Source: Methanobacteriota archaeon (GTDB lineage: Archaea; Thermoplasmatota; Poseidoniia; Poseidoniales; Thalassarchaeaceae). From it: a stretch of DNA of 49,462 nt. The notes below the pieces were generated by a model that did not search any database, was not told where the DNA came from, and saw only the letters and a program-made list of their open reading frames with translations. Shown here in pieces: positions 1 through 8,461 of this stretch; positions within the stretch are counted from its first letter, which is position 1; every line of letters begins with the position of its first letter. The stretch is from assembly GCA_002708695.1 (NCBI GenBank), contig PAOZ01000026.1, positions 1 to 49,462 of the forward strand, in the 5' to 3' direction. Position numbers and translations under genes: made by a program.

Positions 1-1
1 A

Positions 2-664
2 ATTATTGATATTGAATCTCTGGTAAGTGTAGGCAGTCTTCCAATCATTTCTTCATTGAATAGGATGTATTTGTTGATTCGAACTGTGTTGAAGGATATA
101 TTGGAATCTTTCACCAATAGGGATTCTAGTTTCTTGGAGGATATTGATGACCGTGAGGATGAAGTGGATGCTTTACGCTTGTTGATAGAAAGACAAATTG
201 GTGAAATTCTTGAAAGTGCATACCTAGAAGATTCGGCAGGAATCAATCGTTGGGAAGCAGCAGAATTTGGGAATCTTGTACGAACCTTTGAACGAATTGG
301 AGATCACGTTTACGCATTAGGAATTTTAGCTCAGGACAGTGAAAAAGCATCATTGATTGATGTACAACAATTACCATTTTGCTTAATCACTTCATGGTTA
401 ACGGATTTCAAAGCAATCAATTCAAACATTAAACGATCAAATCTGAAGGAAATTCATGATGCAAAAATTCAACTTCGAGAGAAAATGAAGACATTATCAA
501 ATTTTGAAGATGAACTTTGGTCCCAAGAAAATACCGTAAACGCACTTTATCTTCATCGTTGTTCAGAGTCCATTAGAAGATTATGTGCATATGCTAGTGA
601 TATGGCTGAAATATTGTTGAATATATATACTCATAAGAATTCAGAAATAACAATTATCGAATAA
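2..664 (+). CDS. PhoU-like phosphate regulator, 5'-truncated by window edge
   Basis: The reading frame is open to the first base of the window, so only the C-terminal part (about 220 residues) is present. An internal TTG at 56 could be mistaken for a start, but the frame continues upstream with protein-like codons. Two PhoU-type helical signatures are visible: 'RTFERIGDHVYAL', matching the PhoU motif R-x-x-ERIGDH, and a second, degenerate one near 'LHRCSESIRRLCAYASDMAEIL'. PhoU proteins are all-helical and modulate phosphate uptake and signalling through metal-bound bundles. The next gene is a phosphate permease with its own PhoU-like domain, 63 bp downstream, so a shared phosphate role is likely. 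The missing N-terminus could carry an AbrB-type DNA-binding domain, as in some archaeal PhoU proteins, but this cannot be seen here. Confidence 0.75.
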   Translation: MIDIESLVSVGSLPIISSLNRMYLLIRTVLKDILESFTNRDSSFLEDIDDREDEVDALRLLIERQIGEILESAYLEDSAGINRWEAAEFGNLVRTFERIGDHVYALGILAQDSEKASLIDVQQLPFCLITSWLTDFKAINSNIKRSNLKEIHDAKIQLREKMKTLSNFEDELWSQENTVNALYLHRCSESIRRLCAYASDMAEILLNIYTHKNSEITIIE

Positions 665-691
665 TCTATATTTTCTATATAGATTCTTTTT
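664..691 (+). terminator. Hairpin plus T-tract after the PhoU-like gene
   Basis: An 8-bp perfect inverted repeat (ATCTATAT 664-671 and ATATAGAT 677-684, 5-nt loop) is followed by TCTTTTTT. It begins at the stop codon of the PhoU-like gene. Archaeal termination mainly needs the U-tract, so the hairpin may be incidental. If active, it would separate the PhoU-like gene from the permease gene. Confidence 0.5.
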
Positions 692-727
692 TCTCTAAAT
701 TATGTCTTGTGACTTTGTCGGAAGGCT

Positions 728-2887
728 ATGGAACCCCTCACAATGATGTTAGTTGCACTTGCACTGATTGTTTGTGCCTACATGGCATGGAATATCGGAG
801 CAAATGATGTTGCAAATGCTATGGGGACCTCTGTCGGGTCTCGCGCACTTACTCTCAAACAGGCAGTGATTATTGCTGCAGTATTCGAATTCAGTGGTGC
901 ATTTTTCGCAGGTGATGCTGTTACGGATACGGTAAGAAAGGGGATTCTCACAGTAGATTTCCTAGATCCAATGGTTGATGAGTTATTTTCTTTCGACATT
1001 GCTTTAGGATTTATTGCTGCAATGATGGCTGCGGCTACGTGGCTAACGATTGCAACTAGATTCGGGCTTCCAGTATCTACTACACACTCCATAATCGGAG
1101 GAATTATCGGAATAGGTTTGGTCCTAGAAATCAAGCACAGTACTAGCCTAATCAACTGGGAAAAAGTTCAGACCGTGGTTATGTCTTGGGTTGCGAGTCC
1201 TTTGTTGGGTGGTACCATTGCATTTTTCTCCTACTGGATCATCAAGAAGTCCATTCTTGAGTCAGAAAAACCTGAAGATAGATCAATGTGGCTCGCTCCA
1301 ATCCTTGCCTTCCCTACTTTCTTCGTACTGGGGATAGCTCTCCAATTCAAAGCTCTCAAAGGCTTCTTTTCAAGGGCCGAATCGAATGGATGGATTGAAG
1401 ATAAAGGCGCGTGGTTACCATACAATCCTAAAGATAGTGGAATACCAGGCAGTTGGAATCCATTAGCTGAAACTGCATGGCTTCCATTGAATTCAATCAT
1501 TTTAGCAACTGTTATTGGTGCTGCAGCTAGTATAGCACTTTACTTTGTTCTTCGTCGCATCGACATCAAAGAAGAAGTTCGTGGATTCCGTGGAGTTGAA
1601 CGCATTTTCGTTTGGTTACAAATTATCACTGCCGCTTATGTTGCTTTTGCACACGGTGCAAATGATAGATCAAATGCAATTGGACCTATGGCAGCAGTTT
1701 GGCAAGTTTTGAGTTCGGAAGGTGGCCAGTTGTTAGAAGAAGCCGATGTCCCATTATGGCTTGTTTTACTCGGTTCTGCTGGAATAGCAATTGGTGTCAT
1801 GACTTGGGGTTGGAGAGTAATGGATACAATTGGAAAGAAAATTACTGACATTACTCCTACTAGAGGCTTTGCTGCTGAATTTGGAGCCGCAACAACCATT
1901 CTGATATTTTCAATGCCATTCCTTGCAGTCCCAGTTTCAACAACTCATACACTCGTAGGTGCAGTTGTAGGGGTAGGATTAGCAGGTGGCGCTAAAGCTG
2001 TTGATTTCCGTGTGTTTGGGAAAATTGCTGCCTCTTGGGTTGCAAGCGTACCTGCTGCAGCCTTCGGGTCAGTCGTGCTTTTCGTTGCTGCTACCCAAGG
2101 AACCACTACAGCAGAGAATGCCCTGAATATGATCGTAATCTTGCCCATTGCATTCCTTGCAGTTGGTTATGCAATATGGAAGAGTTCTGGTGAAATTCAT
2201 GTGGAAGATGCACTTTCTGATGCAGGAGGAAGCGAAGAAAAGGACACAACTCCTTTCGAAGTATTCCATCAACATGCACAAGCAGTTGAAAAGACAGTCA
2301 ACCATATGCTTGATGCAGTAAACAAAGCATGTGATGGAAAAGATCCTAGTGACGATATTCAAGCAACAATTGATTCAGAATTGGACGCAGATAATATCAA
2401 GTCTGAATTAAGAGATCTTGTGAATAAAGATATGAGATTTGGAATCCAAGTACGTTCTGAAGATTTCCTCCATATGCTTACACGTCAAGATAGAATTGCT
2501 GATTATGCGCAAAATGTTGCTGAAAAATTGGCGTTCCGTCCATTGTTTGATAATAAACAGGCGAAAAAGAATCTCAAGAAGATGGCAGAAGCAGTAGCCG
2601 CTACTGTGGAGAAATATGAGGATACAGTCGAAGCTTTGAGAGATTACACAATAAGTGGTGAAACTAAGGCAGCAAGAAATTCCATTCTTGAACTAATCAG
2701 GGAAGTAAATCTCATGGAACACGAAGCAGATTTGGTTGAAGCAATGGCTGCTGGATATGTATTCAGCAATGGAGATGATGAGCCGTTAGCTGCGATGCAT
2801 ATGTATCGAGTACTGCAGCGTTTAGATGATGTCTCTAATGCTTGTGAGAAGGCAGCAAATGCCTTCTTGGCACATCTAGACAAGTGA
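728..2887 (+). CDS. PiT-family phosphate permease fused to a C-terminal PhoU-like (DUF47) domain
   Basis: A 719-residue protein. The N-terminal ~500 residues form a polytopic PiT-family inorganic phosphate (H+/Na+ symport) transporter. Both internal-repeat signatures are present: 'WNIGANDVANAMG' near residue 22 and 'AHGANDRSNAIGP' near residue 310. The 'PVSTTHSIIGGIIG' and 'PVSTTHTLVGAVVG' segments mark each half. A long loop around residues 215-250 is rich in Trp/Pro/Gly and is probably extracytoplasmic. From about residue 510 to the end the protein is soluble and helical ('FHQHAQAVEKTVNHMLDAV', 'LTRQDRIADYAQNVAEKL', 'YRVLQRLDDVSNACEKAAN'), resembling the DUF47/PhoU-like accessory protein usually encoded as a separate gene beside pit. 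The fusion suggests uptake and its regulatory subunit act as one polypeptide at the membrane. The ATG at 728 has GGAAGG just upstream. Confidence 0.9.
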   Translation: MEPLTMMLVALALIVCAYMAWNIGANDVANAMGTSVGSRALTLKQAVIIAAVFEFSGAFFAGDAVTDTVRKGILTVDFLDPMVDELFSFDIALGFIAAMMAAATWLTIATRFGLPVSTTHSIIGGIIGIGLVLEIKHSTSLINWEKVQTVVMSWVASPLLGGTIAFFSYWIIKKSILESEKPEDRSMWLAPILAFPTFFVLGIALQFKALKGFFSRAESNGWIEDKGAWLPYNPKDSGIPGSWNPLAETAWLPLNSIILATVIGAAASIALYFVLRRIDIKEEVRGFRGVERIFVWLQIITAAYVAFAHGANDRSNAIGPMAAVWQVLSSEGGQLLEEADVPLWLVLLGSAGIAIGVMTWGWRVMDTIGKKITDITPTRGFAAEFGAATTILIFSMPFLAVPVSTTHTLVGAVVGVGLAGGAKAVDFRVFGKIAASWVASVPAAAFGSVVLFVAATQGTTTAENALNMIVILPIAFLAVGYAIWKSSGEIHVEDALSDAGGSEEKDTTPFEVFHQHAQAVEKTVNHMLDAVNKACDGKDPSDDIQATIDSELDADNIKSELRDLVNKDMRFGIQVRSEDFLHMLTRQDRIADYAQNVAEKLAFRPLFDNKQAKKNLKKMAEAVAATVEKYEDTVEALRDYTISGETKAARNSILELIREVNLMEHEADLVEAMAAGYVFSNGDDEPLAAMHMYRVLQRLDDVSNACEKAANAFLAHLDK

Positions 2888-2932
2888 CAAGTGACCCATT
2901 GGAATTATAGCAATTCATGAATTGGCTACTCC

Positions 2933-3718
2933 ATGGGCCAAGGAAACGTTCCTCATAGTAGGTTGTTGATTGGTTTAGTATGCCTATTTTTTACATCATC
3001 TCTTACAGGTTGTTTGTCGAATTCTCAACATGTAGAAGGAATTGAATTAACGATTAATTACGAAAATACCAATGGTACTATAGTAGAATCATACATTGAT
3101 GGCGATCTCATTTCTACAACTAATGTGATTCTCGTTTTTGATTTTTCAAATACGATTTCAGAAAACAAGTTGGTTTCATATGGCATTCAAATTATCAATT
3201 ACAGTTCCATTTCTGTGGATTCCAATATTGAGTCAAAAATATCTGTAGAATTTTCTCATCATGGAATTTATGAAATTATAGCCTATGCAACTGATGAAAC
3301 AAATTATCAAGAAAATCAATCGATTACTGTACGTATAGAACACCAAATCGATTGGTTGGAGTCAAATACATATGATCCGATACCATTGCCGATAATACCG
3401 TATCCAAACAATGGAGGAACCCTTCCATCTGCAATTATCATTAATTCCACAGTAGAAAACCCAGTATTGATCGAGAATATAGGTGGTGGTCGTGAGGTAG
3501 AGATTACTTGGAGACTATTGGATGAACAAGATGATGCTTGCCAAAGTAAAAACGAAATTGTGTACGAAGGAGAACAAGTAAATTGGAAAACCATACATTT
3601 CAATACGGTCGAAGCTCATGATTTGAGTATAAGTTATGATGATGGACAAGATTACATTGATGTGCATCATTCTGTATTAATTCAATATCATCCGGTTGAA
3701 TCTGCACCGAATATTTGA
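2933..3718 (+). CDS. Predicted lipoprotein of unknown function
   Basis: A 261-residue protein with an N-terminal hydrophobic signal ending in a lipobox, 'SSLTGC', so Cys27 is the probable lipidation site. The mature part is Ser/Thr/Asn-rich and beta-rich, with no domain I recognise. A PKD/CARDB-like fold would fit the alternating beta-strand pattern ('FSNTISENKLVSYGIQIINY', 'EFSHHGIYEIIAYATDE'), but that is a guess. The C-terminal half contains 'DACQSKNEIVYEGEQVNWK'. The protein is expected on the outer face of the membrane. Its stop lies 38 bp before the topoisomerase ATG, so the two may be co-transcribed, although nothing links them functionally. Confidence 0.6.
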   Translation: MGQGNVPHSRLLIGLVCLFFTSSLTGCLSNSQHVEGIELTINYENTNGTIVESYIDGDLISTTNVILVFDFSNTISENKLVSYGIQIINYSSISVDSNIESKISVEFSHHGIYEIIAYATDETNYQENQSITVRIEHQIDWLESNTYDPIPLPIIPYPNNGGTLPSAIIINSTVENPVLIENIGGGREVEITWRLLDEQDDACQSKNEIVYEGEQVNWKTIHFNTVEAHDLSISYDDGQDYIDVHHSVLIQYHPVESAPNI

Positions 3719-3756
3719 GGGCAACTGTCAAGTTCATTCTTGCTTACCGCAGGGAT

Positions 3757-4935
3757 ATGGACCTTAGTACGGATGAGGCTTTGAAGAGAGCAAAGTTGAA
3801 ACTTTCAGACAGGGAACAAAAAGGAATTTCTCGTAAACAAGTGAAAAAATCCTCTGATGACGATTCGTTAGAATGGGCGTACTATCTCCCCGATAGAACA
3901 CGGTTAAAAGATGAAAAAAGAATCACAGATTGCAATGCATTAGCAATTCCTCCTGCTTGGAAAGATGTCTGGATTTGTCCCGATGATAGGGGGCATATAC
4001 AGGCAACAGGTGTTGACGATAAAGGCCGATTACAATACAGATATCATCCCGAATGGATTGAAATCAAAGCAATAATGAAATTTGATGGAATTTCTGGGTT
4101 TGCTGAGATTTTACCCAGTTTGAGGTCACGAATAAATAAGGATCTAAAATCCAAAGATATGACATTGGAAAAAGTCAGTGCACTAGTGGTTCGATTAATG
4201 GATCTTTATCATATACGAGTTGGCAGTGATGAATATGCTAAGTCCAATGAGTCATATGGATTAACTACTTTGAAAGAAGGACATTTCAAACGTATTACTG
4301 GAAAGAAAGCAGAAGGAAAACATGATGCTGTCTTTTCATTTACAGGAAAATCTGGAAAGGATTGGAATATCACCATAGAAGATGATGACTTAGTTCAAAT
4401 GATTCTTGAGACAAAGAAACTTGGAGATGAATATAAGGAACAAGATTTATTTTATTATCACAATTTAGAAACAGATAATCATAATGATTTGAAAGCAGAA
4501 CATATTAATTCGTATATTCGAGAAGTAACAGGAGAATCATTTACTGCCAAAGATTTCCGAACATGGGCTGCTACATGGAAATGTGGTTCAAGACTTGCAA
4601 AGGTGTCTGCAGGAATTTCTGGAAATAAATTGAAATCGTGGTTAGAGGATTTAAGCCAAATTGAAGGGATTGAAAAATTAATTTCTGAAGATCAAAAAAT
4701 TCCGATTGAAACAGATACTGAACGAAATAAAGCAATGTTAGCAGTAATTGATACCGTAGCTGCAGATTTAGGAAACACTAGAGCAGTTTGTCGTTCATCG
4801 TATATACATCCATTTTTTATGGATTCATTCTTAGATGGTTCGCTTCAATCCAAATGGGACGTAGCAAAAAAGAAGGGTAAAATCAAGGGAATGGAAATAG
4901 ACGAAGCAACCGCTCTTCATGCTTTACAGGGTTGA
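3757..4935 (+). CDS. DNA topoisomerase IB (bacterial/poxvirus-like)
   Basis: Relaxes supercoils through a transient 3'-phosphotyrosyl link. All parts of the small TopIB family are visible. The N-terminal DNA-binding lobe has 'LAIPPAWKDVWICPDDRGHIQATGVDDKGR'-type sequence, typical of bacterial TopIB. The catalytic residues are Arg in 'HIRVGSDEYAKSNESYGLTTL', Lys in 'FTGKSGKDW', Arg in 'AKDFRTWAATW' and the nucleophile Tyr in 'CRSSYIHP'. The position held by His in vaccinia topoisomerase is Asn ('GNTRAVCRSSY'), as in bacterial enzymes such as that of Deinococcus. I chose the ATG at 3757, preceded by CAGGGA, giving 392 residues. An upstream TTG at 3715 overlaps the lipoprotein stop and adds residues not conserved in the family. 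The eukaryote-like TopIB of Thaumarchaeota is much larger. Confidence 0.88.
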   Translation: MDLSTDEALKRAKLKLSDREQKGISRKQVKKSSDDDSLEWAYYLPDRTRLKDEKRITDCNALAIPPAWKDVWICPDDRGHIQATGVDDKGRLQYRYHPEWIEIKAIMKFDGISGFAEILPSLRSRINKDLKSKDMTLEKVSALVVRLMDLYHIRVGSDEYAKSNESYGLTTLKEGHFKRITGKKAEGKHDAVFSFTGKSGKDWNITIEDDDLVQMILETKKLGDEYKEQDLFYYHNLETDNHNDLKAEHINSYIREVTGESFTAKDFRTWAATWKCGSRLAKVSAGISGNKLKSWLEDLSQIEGIEKLISEDQKIPIETDTERNKAMLAVIDTVAADLGNTRAVCRSSYIHPFFMDSFLDGSLQSKWDVAKKKGKIKGMEIDEATALHALQG

Positions 4936-4977
4936 ATACACGAAAGGGGTATAATCCTCGCTTGGTAAGAATATACC

Positions 4978-6366
4978 ATGGGAGAGCGAATTGAACGAGA
5001 TACAATGGGCGAATTGAGCGTTCCAGACGATCGTTATTGGGGTGCACAAACAGCACGTTCGTTAATGAATTTCGATATTGGTAATGATTTGATGCCTCGC
5101 GAAGTTATCCGTGCTTTTGGGATATTGAAGAAGGCCGCTGCGAGAACCAACAAGGATTTGGGAACCCTAGATTCAGATCTAGCGGATTTAATTATTTCAG
5201 CAGCATCAGAAGTAGTTTCAGGAGATTTAGATGATCATTTCCCTCTCAGCGTTTGGCAGACAGGATCTGGAACTCAATCAAATATGAATGCAAATGAAGT
5301 AATTGCAAACCGTGCTATTGAGATGGCGGGCGGAGTTTTAGGAAGTAAAACCCCAATTCATCCAAATGATCATGTCAACAAGGCTCAATCTAGTAATGAT
5401 ACATTTCCAACTGCGATGCATATTTCTGCTGCCGAAACAATATATCACCATGTTTTACCTTCTGTCAGAGCGCTACGAGATGCATTGGCTGAAAAGGCAG
5501 ACGAATGGCAGGATATTGTCAAGATAGGACGAACTCATTTGATGGATGCAGTGCCTCTGACATTGGGGCAAGAAGTAGGCGGATGGGTTGCTCAATTGGA
5601 TGCTTCAATTAGCAGAATAGAATCAGCATTAGAAGATTTATTCGAAATTGCATTGGGTGGAACTGCTGTTGGAACTGGTCTCAACACACATCCAGAATTT
5701 GCTGAAAGAGTAGCTGCTGATATCGCTTCTCAAACTGATTTACCTTTCCGTTCAGCATCAAATAAATTTGCTCAACTTGCTGCACACGATTCTATTGTAG
5801 CAATGAGTGGTGCCCTTAGTGTATTAGCAGTTTCATTGATGAAAATTGCAAATGATGTACGATGGCTTGGGTCCGGACCTCGTAGTGGCCTTGGTGAATT
5901 GGAGTTACCAGCGAATGAACCAGGATCTTCAATAATGCCTGGTAAGGTCAATCCAACACAATGTGAAGCATTAACAATGGTTTGCACTCAAGTGATGGGA
6001 AATCATACTGCAGTTACTGTCGGTGGATTCCAAGGCAATTTTGAACTCAATGTGTTCAAACCCATGATGATCTATAATCTTCTACATTCAGCAATTTTGT
6101 TAACAGATTCTTGCCGATCATTTAGGGAGAAATGTATCGAAGGACTTCAACCAAATCGAGAAAATATTCGCGAACATCTAGACAATTCTTTGATGCTTGT
6201 AACTGCATTAAACAATCATATTGGTTATGATGCTGCAGCTAAAATTGCTAAGAATGCTCATGAAAATGGATTAACATTGAAAGAAAGCGCACTACAACTT
6301 GGATTGCTGACTAGTGAGCAGTTCGATGAATGGGTTCGTCCTGAAGATATGACTGGACCCAAGTGA
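4978..6366 (+). CDS. fumC: Fumarate hydratase, class II
   Basis: A 462-residue enzyme, the usual length, catalysing fumarate to L-malate in the citric acid cycle in the cytoplasm. The superfamily signature '[17 protein letters not shown]' is near residue 317. Other class II blocks are '[19 protein letters not shown]' near residue 98, '[20 protein letters not shown]' near residue 138 and '[16 protein letters not shown]' near residue 185, the last containing the catalytic His. The class II enzyme is iron-independent and oxygen-stable, suiting an aerobic marine lifestyle. The gene follows the topoisomerase by 42 bp and is the last gene before the repeat island at 6367-7250. Confidence 0.95.
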   Translation: MGERIERDTMGELSVPDDRYWGAQTARSLMNFDIGNDLMPREVIRAFGILKKAAARTNKDLGTLDSDLADLIISAASEVVSGDLDDHFPLSVWQTGSGTQSNMNANEVIANRAIEMAGGVLGSKTPIHPNDHVNKAQSSNDTFPTAMHISAAETIYHHVLPSVRALRDALAEKADEWQDIVKIGRTHLMDAVPLTLGQEVGGWVAQLDASISRIESALEDLFEIALGGTAVGTGLNTHPEFAERVAADIASQTDLPFRSASNKFAQLAAHDSIVAMSGALSVLAVSLMKIANDVRWLGSGPRSGLGELELPANEPGSSIMPGKVNPTQCEALTMVCTQVMGNHTAVTVGGFQGNFELNVFKPMMIYNLLHSAILLTDSCRSFREKCIEGLQPNRENIREHLDNSLMLVTALNNHIGYDAAAKIAKNAHENGLTLKESALQLGLLTSEQFDEWVRPEDMTGPK

Positions 6367-6490
6367 AAATTATTCACAAACGGATAATATCCAAGGAATG
6401 AGAAAAGCGCATTTCGGCAAGAAAAAGACCGTAATGATTGATTAGCAGAAGATATGGGATTCGCATCGTCCAATGAGGACAGGTGGGAGC

Positions 6491-6532
6491 GAGCAGAGGG
6501 GGTTCTGCTTGGGGGCTTCGCCCCCTCTGCTC
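6491..6532. other. Strong G+C-rich hairpin
   Basis: GAGCAGAGGGGG (6491-6502) is exactly complementary to CCCCCTCTGCTC (6521-6532), a 12-bp stem. Nested inside is an alternative hairpin, GGGGGC-TTC-GCCCCC at 6511-6525. Neither arm is followed by a T-tract, so a simple terminator is not supported. The symmetry means it would fold on either strand. Confidence 0.75.
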
Positions 6533-6593
6533 AACTCCGCGGTGACAATCTTTCTTCTCAGGTTGGTTGCCCTTCCTTTGATTCCAGTTTGTC

Positions 6594-7039
6594 TTTCCAG
6601 TTGACTCAAAATCCACGCAAGCGCTTTTTTTTTGTCTCCCACATTTGTTCCCGTTGAGTCGCCTCTCTGTTCACTCTTGCATACCGGATTCGGACCAAGC
6701 CGTCTTCGCACTAGGCGTTTTTTGCGTTCTCCTCGTTCAGCCTAAGCTTCCCGATTTGTTCCAGCATTGATTGCTCTTTGCTGTTGTGTCCAGGTCTCTC
6801 ATGGAGATCGACCTTATTTCCAGTTGACTCAAAATCCACGCAAGCGCTTTTTTTTTGTCTCCCACATTTGTTCCCGTTGAGTCGCCTCTCTGTTCACTCC
6901 TGCATACTGGATTTGGTACGAGCCGTTTTCGCACTAGGCGTTTTTTGCGTTCTCCTCGTTCAGCCTAAGCTTCCCGATTTGTTCCAGCATTGATTGCTCT
7001 TTGCTGTCGTATCCAGGTCTCTCATGTTGATCGACCTTT
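6594..7039. repeat. Two tandem 223-bp direct repeats
   Basis: Copy 1 is 6594-6816 and copy 2 is 6817-7039. By hand alignment they differ at about a dozen positions and have no indels. The differences cluster at roughly 6678-6710 (against 6901-6933) and in the last ~40 bases. The first ~80 bases and a ~75-base block from 6711 are identical, including a run of nine T's and the sequence CTAGGCGTTTTTTGCG. Each copy includes an inverted element near its end (GGTCTCTCATGGAGATCGACC type). The function is unknown. Confidence 0.9.
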
Positions 7040-7040
7040 T

Positions 7041-7135
7041 CCGTCCACTTGTTTGACCAAGTGTCGGAACCACTCAGGTTTGTAGTTCCGGACCGGAGTC
7101 CCCGCAATGAGTTGCCCCATCACGCCACTCCCCCG
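7041..7135. other. Cluster of inverted repeats, possible structured RNA segment
   Basis: CACTTG and CAAGTG, around a 6-nt loop, lie near 7046-7063, with flanking CCG and CGG also able to pair. CGGAAC (7065-7070) can pair with GTTCCG (7085-7090), and GGAGT near 7095 with ACTCC near 7127. The arrangement resembles a folded RNA more than coding sequence. A 32-codon minus-strand frame starting at 7120 covers the same bases. No match to RNase P RNA, SRP RNA, 5S rRNA or tRNA consensus elements could be recognised. Confidence 0.35.
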
Positions 7136-7181
7136 GAGCGGTAAGTTACGATAAACCACGGTAGTCTAAAAACATTTGCAC

Positions 7182-7240
7182 AAAAAAGGCCATTTCCAGC
7201 AGAAAATAACCTCTATTGACCCTGTTTTCCACTGGAAATA
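7182..7240 (-). terminator. Probable terminator downstream of the beta-propeller gene
   Basis: Reading the minus strand just past the stop at 7251, AAAATAAC pairs with GTTATTTT (plus-strand 7203-7210 and 7233-7240), enclosing a smaller TTTCCA/TGGAAA stem. About 15 bases further on comes a run of six T's (plus-strand A's at 7182-7187). The U-tract is the element most likely to matter in an archaeon. Confidence 0.4.
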
Positions 7241-7250
7241 GTGTTATTTT

Positions 7251-8399
7251 TCAATCTCTTAGTTTTCGCAACCGCTCTCTCATATCTAAACGATGACCAG
7301 CTCCTTCATTATGGGTTTTGTCTTCTTTCTCAATCCTTCTTTTGAGCATATTTTCTTCAATCGAAATTACTCTTCCATCATCTAATCCTACCACAGTCAT
7401 TCCATCTGCATTTGCAATATCTCTGATTCGAGAATTTACAATAATTTTTAATTTAATTTTAGAAGAACCATCATTTCGATTTGTATCGATGAGAAATGCA
7501 CCGTTTGTGGTTGATGTGATTGTCCAGAAGTTAGCATATCCATCTGTTGATACGCCATCAATGAGATTCAGAAACTCAGGCTCTCCTTCTGAGCCTAATA
7601 TCTCAACAGACTCTGTCACCTTTCCATCCATATCAACACACAAAACTTCTTTATTTTCATAAAATAAGAAAATATGTTCATCATTGCTAACAAGGTCAAT
7701 AATTGGAGCATCGTTTTGTTTGCTTAATTCGAGCTTATTGAGTTCACCATTTTCATTTATTTGTGTAATCATTCCATTGGAATGACCGACGAAAAATGGT
7801 GATACATTAGACCCACATAATACTGGAGAATCATGAACAGCCTCATGGTTTACAATCAACTTTCCTTTCTGTTCAGTTAATTCCAAGACACCTGCTCTTG
7901 GTCTACCCAATCCAAAGAAAGCTTGCCCTTCTTTAATTGGATGGATTGACCATGGTCTTTCGTCTAAGATGTGTTTTTCGATTATATCTCCTGAATCGAT
8001 TAAACTGATTGCAGACTCCATGAAATCGTTGAGTTCGATATCATATACAGATGATACAACCCATGCTCTATGTTCGCCATCTAGTTCAATCAAATCGGTT
8101 GATCCGTCGAATTCAATTCTCCAATTAATTGAACCATTTTCGTAATCAATTCCGATGGCTTCTCTCCCTGCAATACACCACAGCATCTTTTCATCTATTG
8201 AAAGTCGAATTCCTGAAATTCGATCTCCGAGGTTTGATTCCCACAAAACATCCCCCTCTCTAGACCAACAAACCATTGCCCCATTCCAATCTCCTCCGAT
8301 GATTTTCTTATCATCAATATAGACTGTAGAAATGCTATTTTCTAGGGATCTTTCCATCCAAGCTACAGCCTCAATCTGTCGCTCTACAGTATTCCCCAT
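7251..8399 (-). CDS. Beta-propeller (PQQ/WD40-like) protein of unknown function
   Basis: A 382-residue protein with no signal peptide or membrane segment, so probably cytoplasmic. The sequence consists of repeating four-strand blades with the 'G(D/N)xxGxVxxxxxxGxxxW' rhythm of PQQ-like or WD40-like propellers: 'IIGGDWNGAMVCWSREGDVLWE', 'GYANFWTITSTTNGAFLID', 'VVGLDDGRVISIEE'. About six or seven blades would fit the length. A charged C-terminal tail follows ('EENMLKRRIEKEDK...RERLRKLRD'). Such proteins usually act as protein-interaction scaffolds, and no catalytic motif is visible. It lies 62 bp downstream of the M32 carboxypeptidase on the same strand. The gap contains a CTATACTT/AAGTATAG inverted repeat (8436-8460), which could be a promoter element or a terminator hairpin. 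Confidence 0.65.
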   Translation of the reverse strand: MGNTVERQIEAVAWMERSLENSISTVYIDDKKIIGGDWNGAMVCWSREGDVLWESNLGDRISGIRLSIDEKMLWCIAGREAIGIDYENGSINWRIEFDGSTDLIELDGEHRAWVVSSVYDIELNDFMESAISLIDSGDIIEKHILDERPWSIHPIKEGQAFFGLGRPRAGVLELTEQKGKLIVNHEAVHDSPVLCGSNVSPFFVGHSNGMITQINENGELNKLELSKQNDAPIIDLVSNDEHIFLFYENKEVLCVDMDGKVTESVEILGSEGEPEFLNLIDGVSTDGYANFWTITSTTNGAFLIDTNRNDGSSKIKLKIIVNSRIRDIANADGMTVVGLDDGRVISIEENMLKRRIEKEDKTHNEGAGHRLDMRERLRKLRD

Positions 8400-8461
8400 G
8401 CCCCTGTCTTATAGGGGATATCGCATAAGGTCGCGCTATACTTGTACGTGAAAAGTATAGA

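Larger units (their letters stand above)
6367..7250. other. Gene-poor, G+C-richer repeat island
   Basis: No convincing protein-coding gene lies in these 884 bases. From about 6470 to 7160 the sequence is clearly richer in G+C than the flanking genes. It holds a strong hairpin (6491-6532), two tandem 223-bp repeats (6594-7039) and a cluster of inverted repeats (7041-7135). Short open frames on the minus strand (ATG at 7120, 32 codons; 6934-6737; 6711-6442) are interrupted by stops, and the two repeat copies are open in different frames. It could be a structured non-coding RNA locus, a decayed mobile element, or a decayed gene. I cannot decide from sequence alone. Confidence 0.6.

Noticed and set aside
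6442-6934. Minus-strand open frames with similar sequences in the repeat island, resembling duplicated small genes
   Set aside because: The frames run into G+C hairpins and unrelated sequence, the repeats are open in more than one frame, and no family could be recognised. Kept only as a possibility.
7041-7170. Possible RNase P RNA, SRP RNA or rRNA fragment
   Set aside because: The conserved boxes of these RNAs (for example GAGGAAAGTC, or the GGAAGGAAGCAG type) are absent on both strands.
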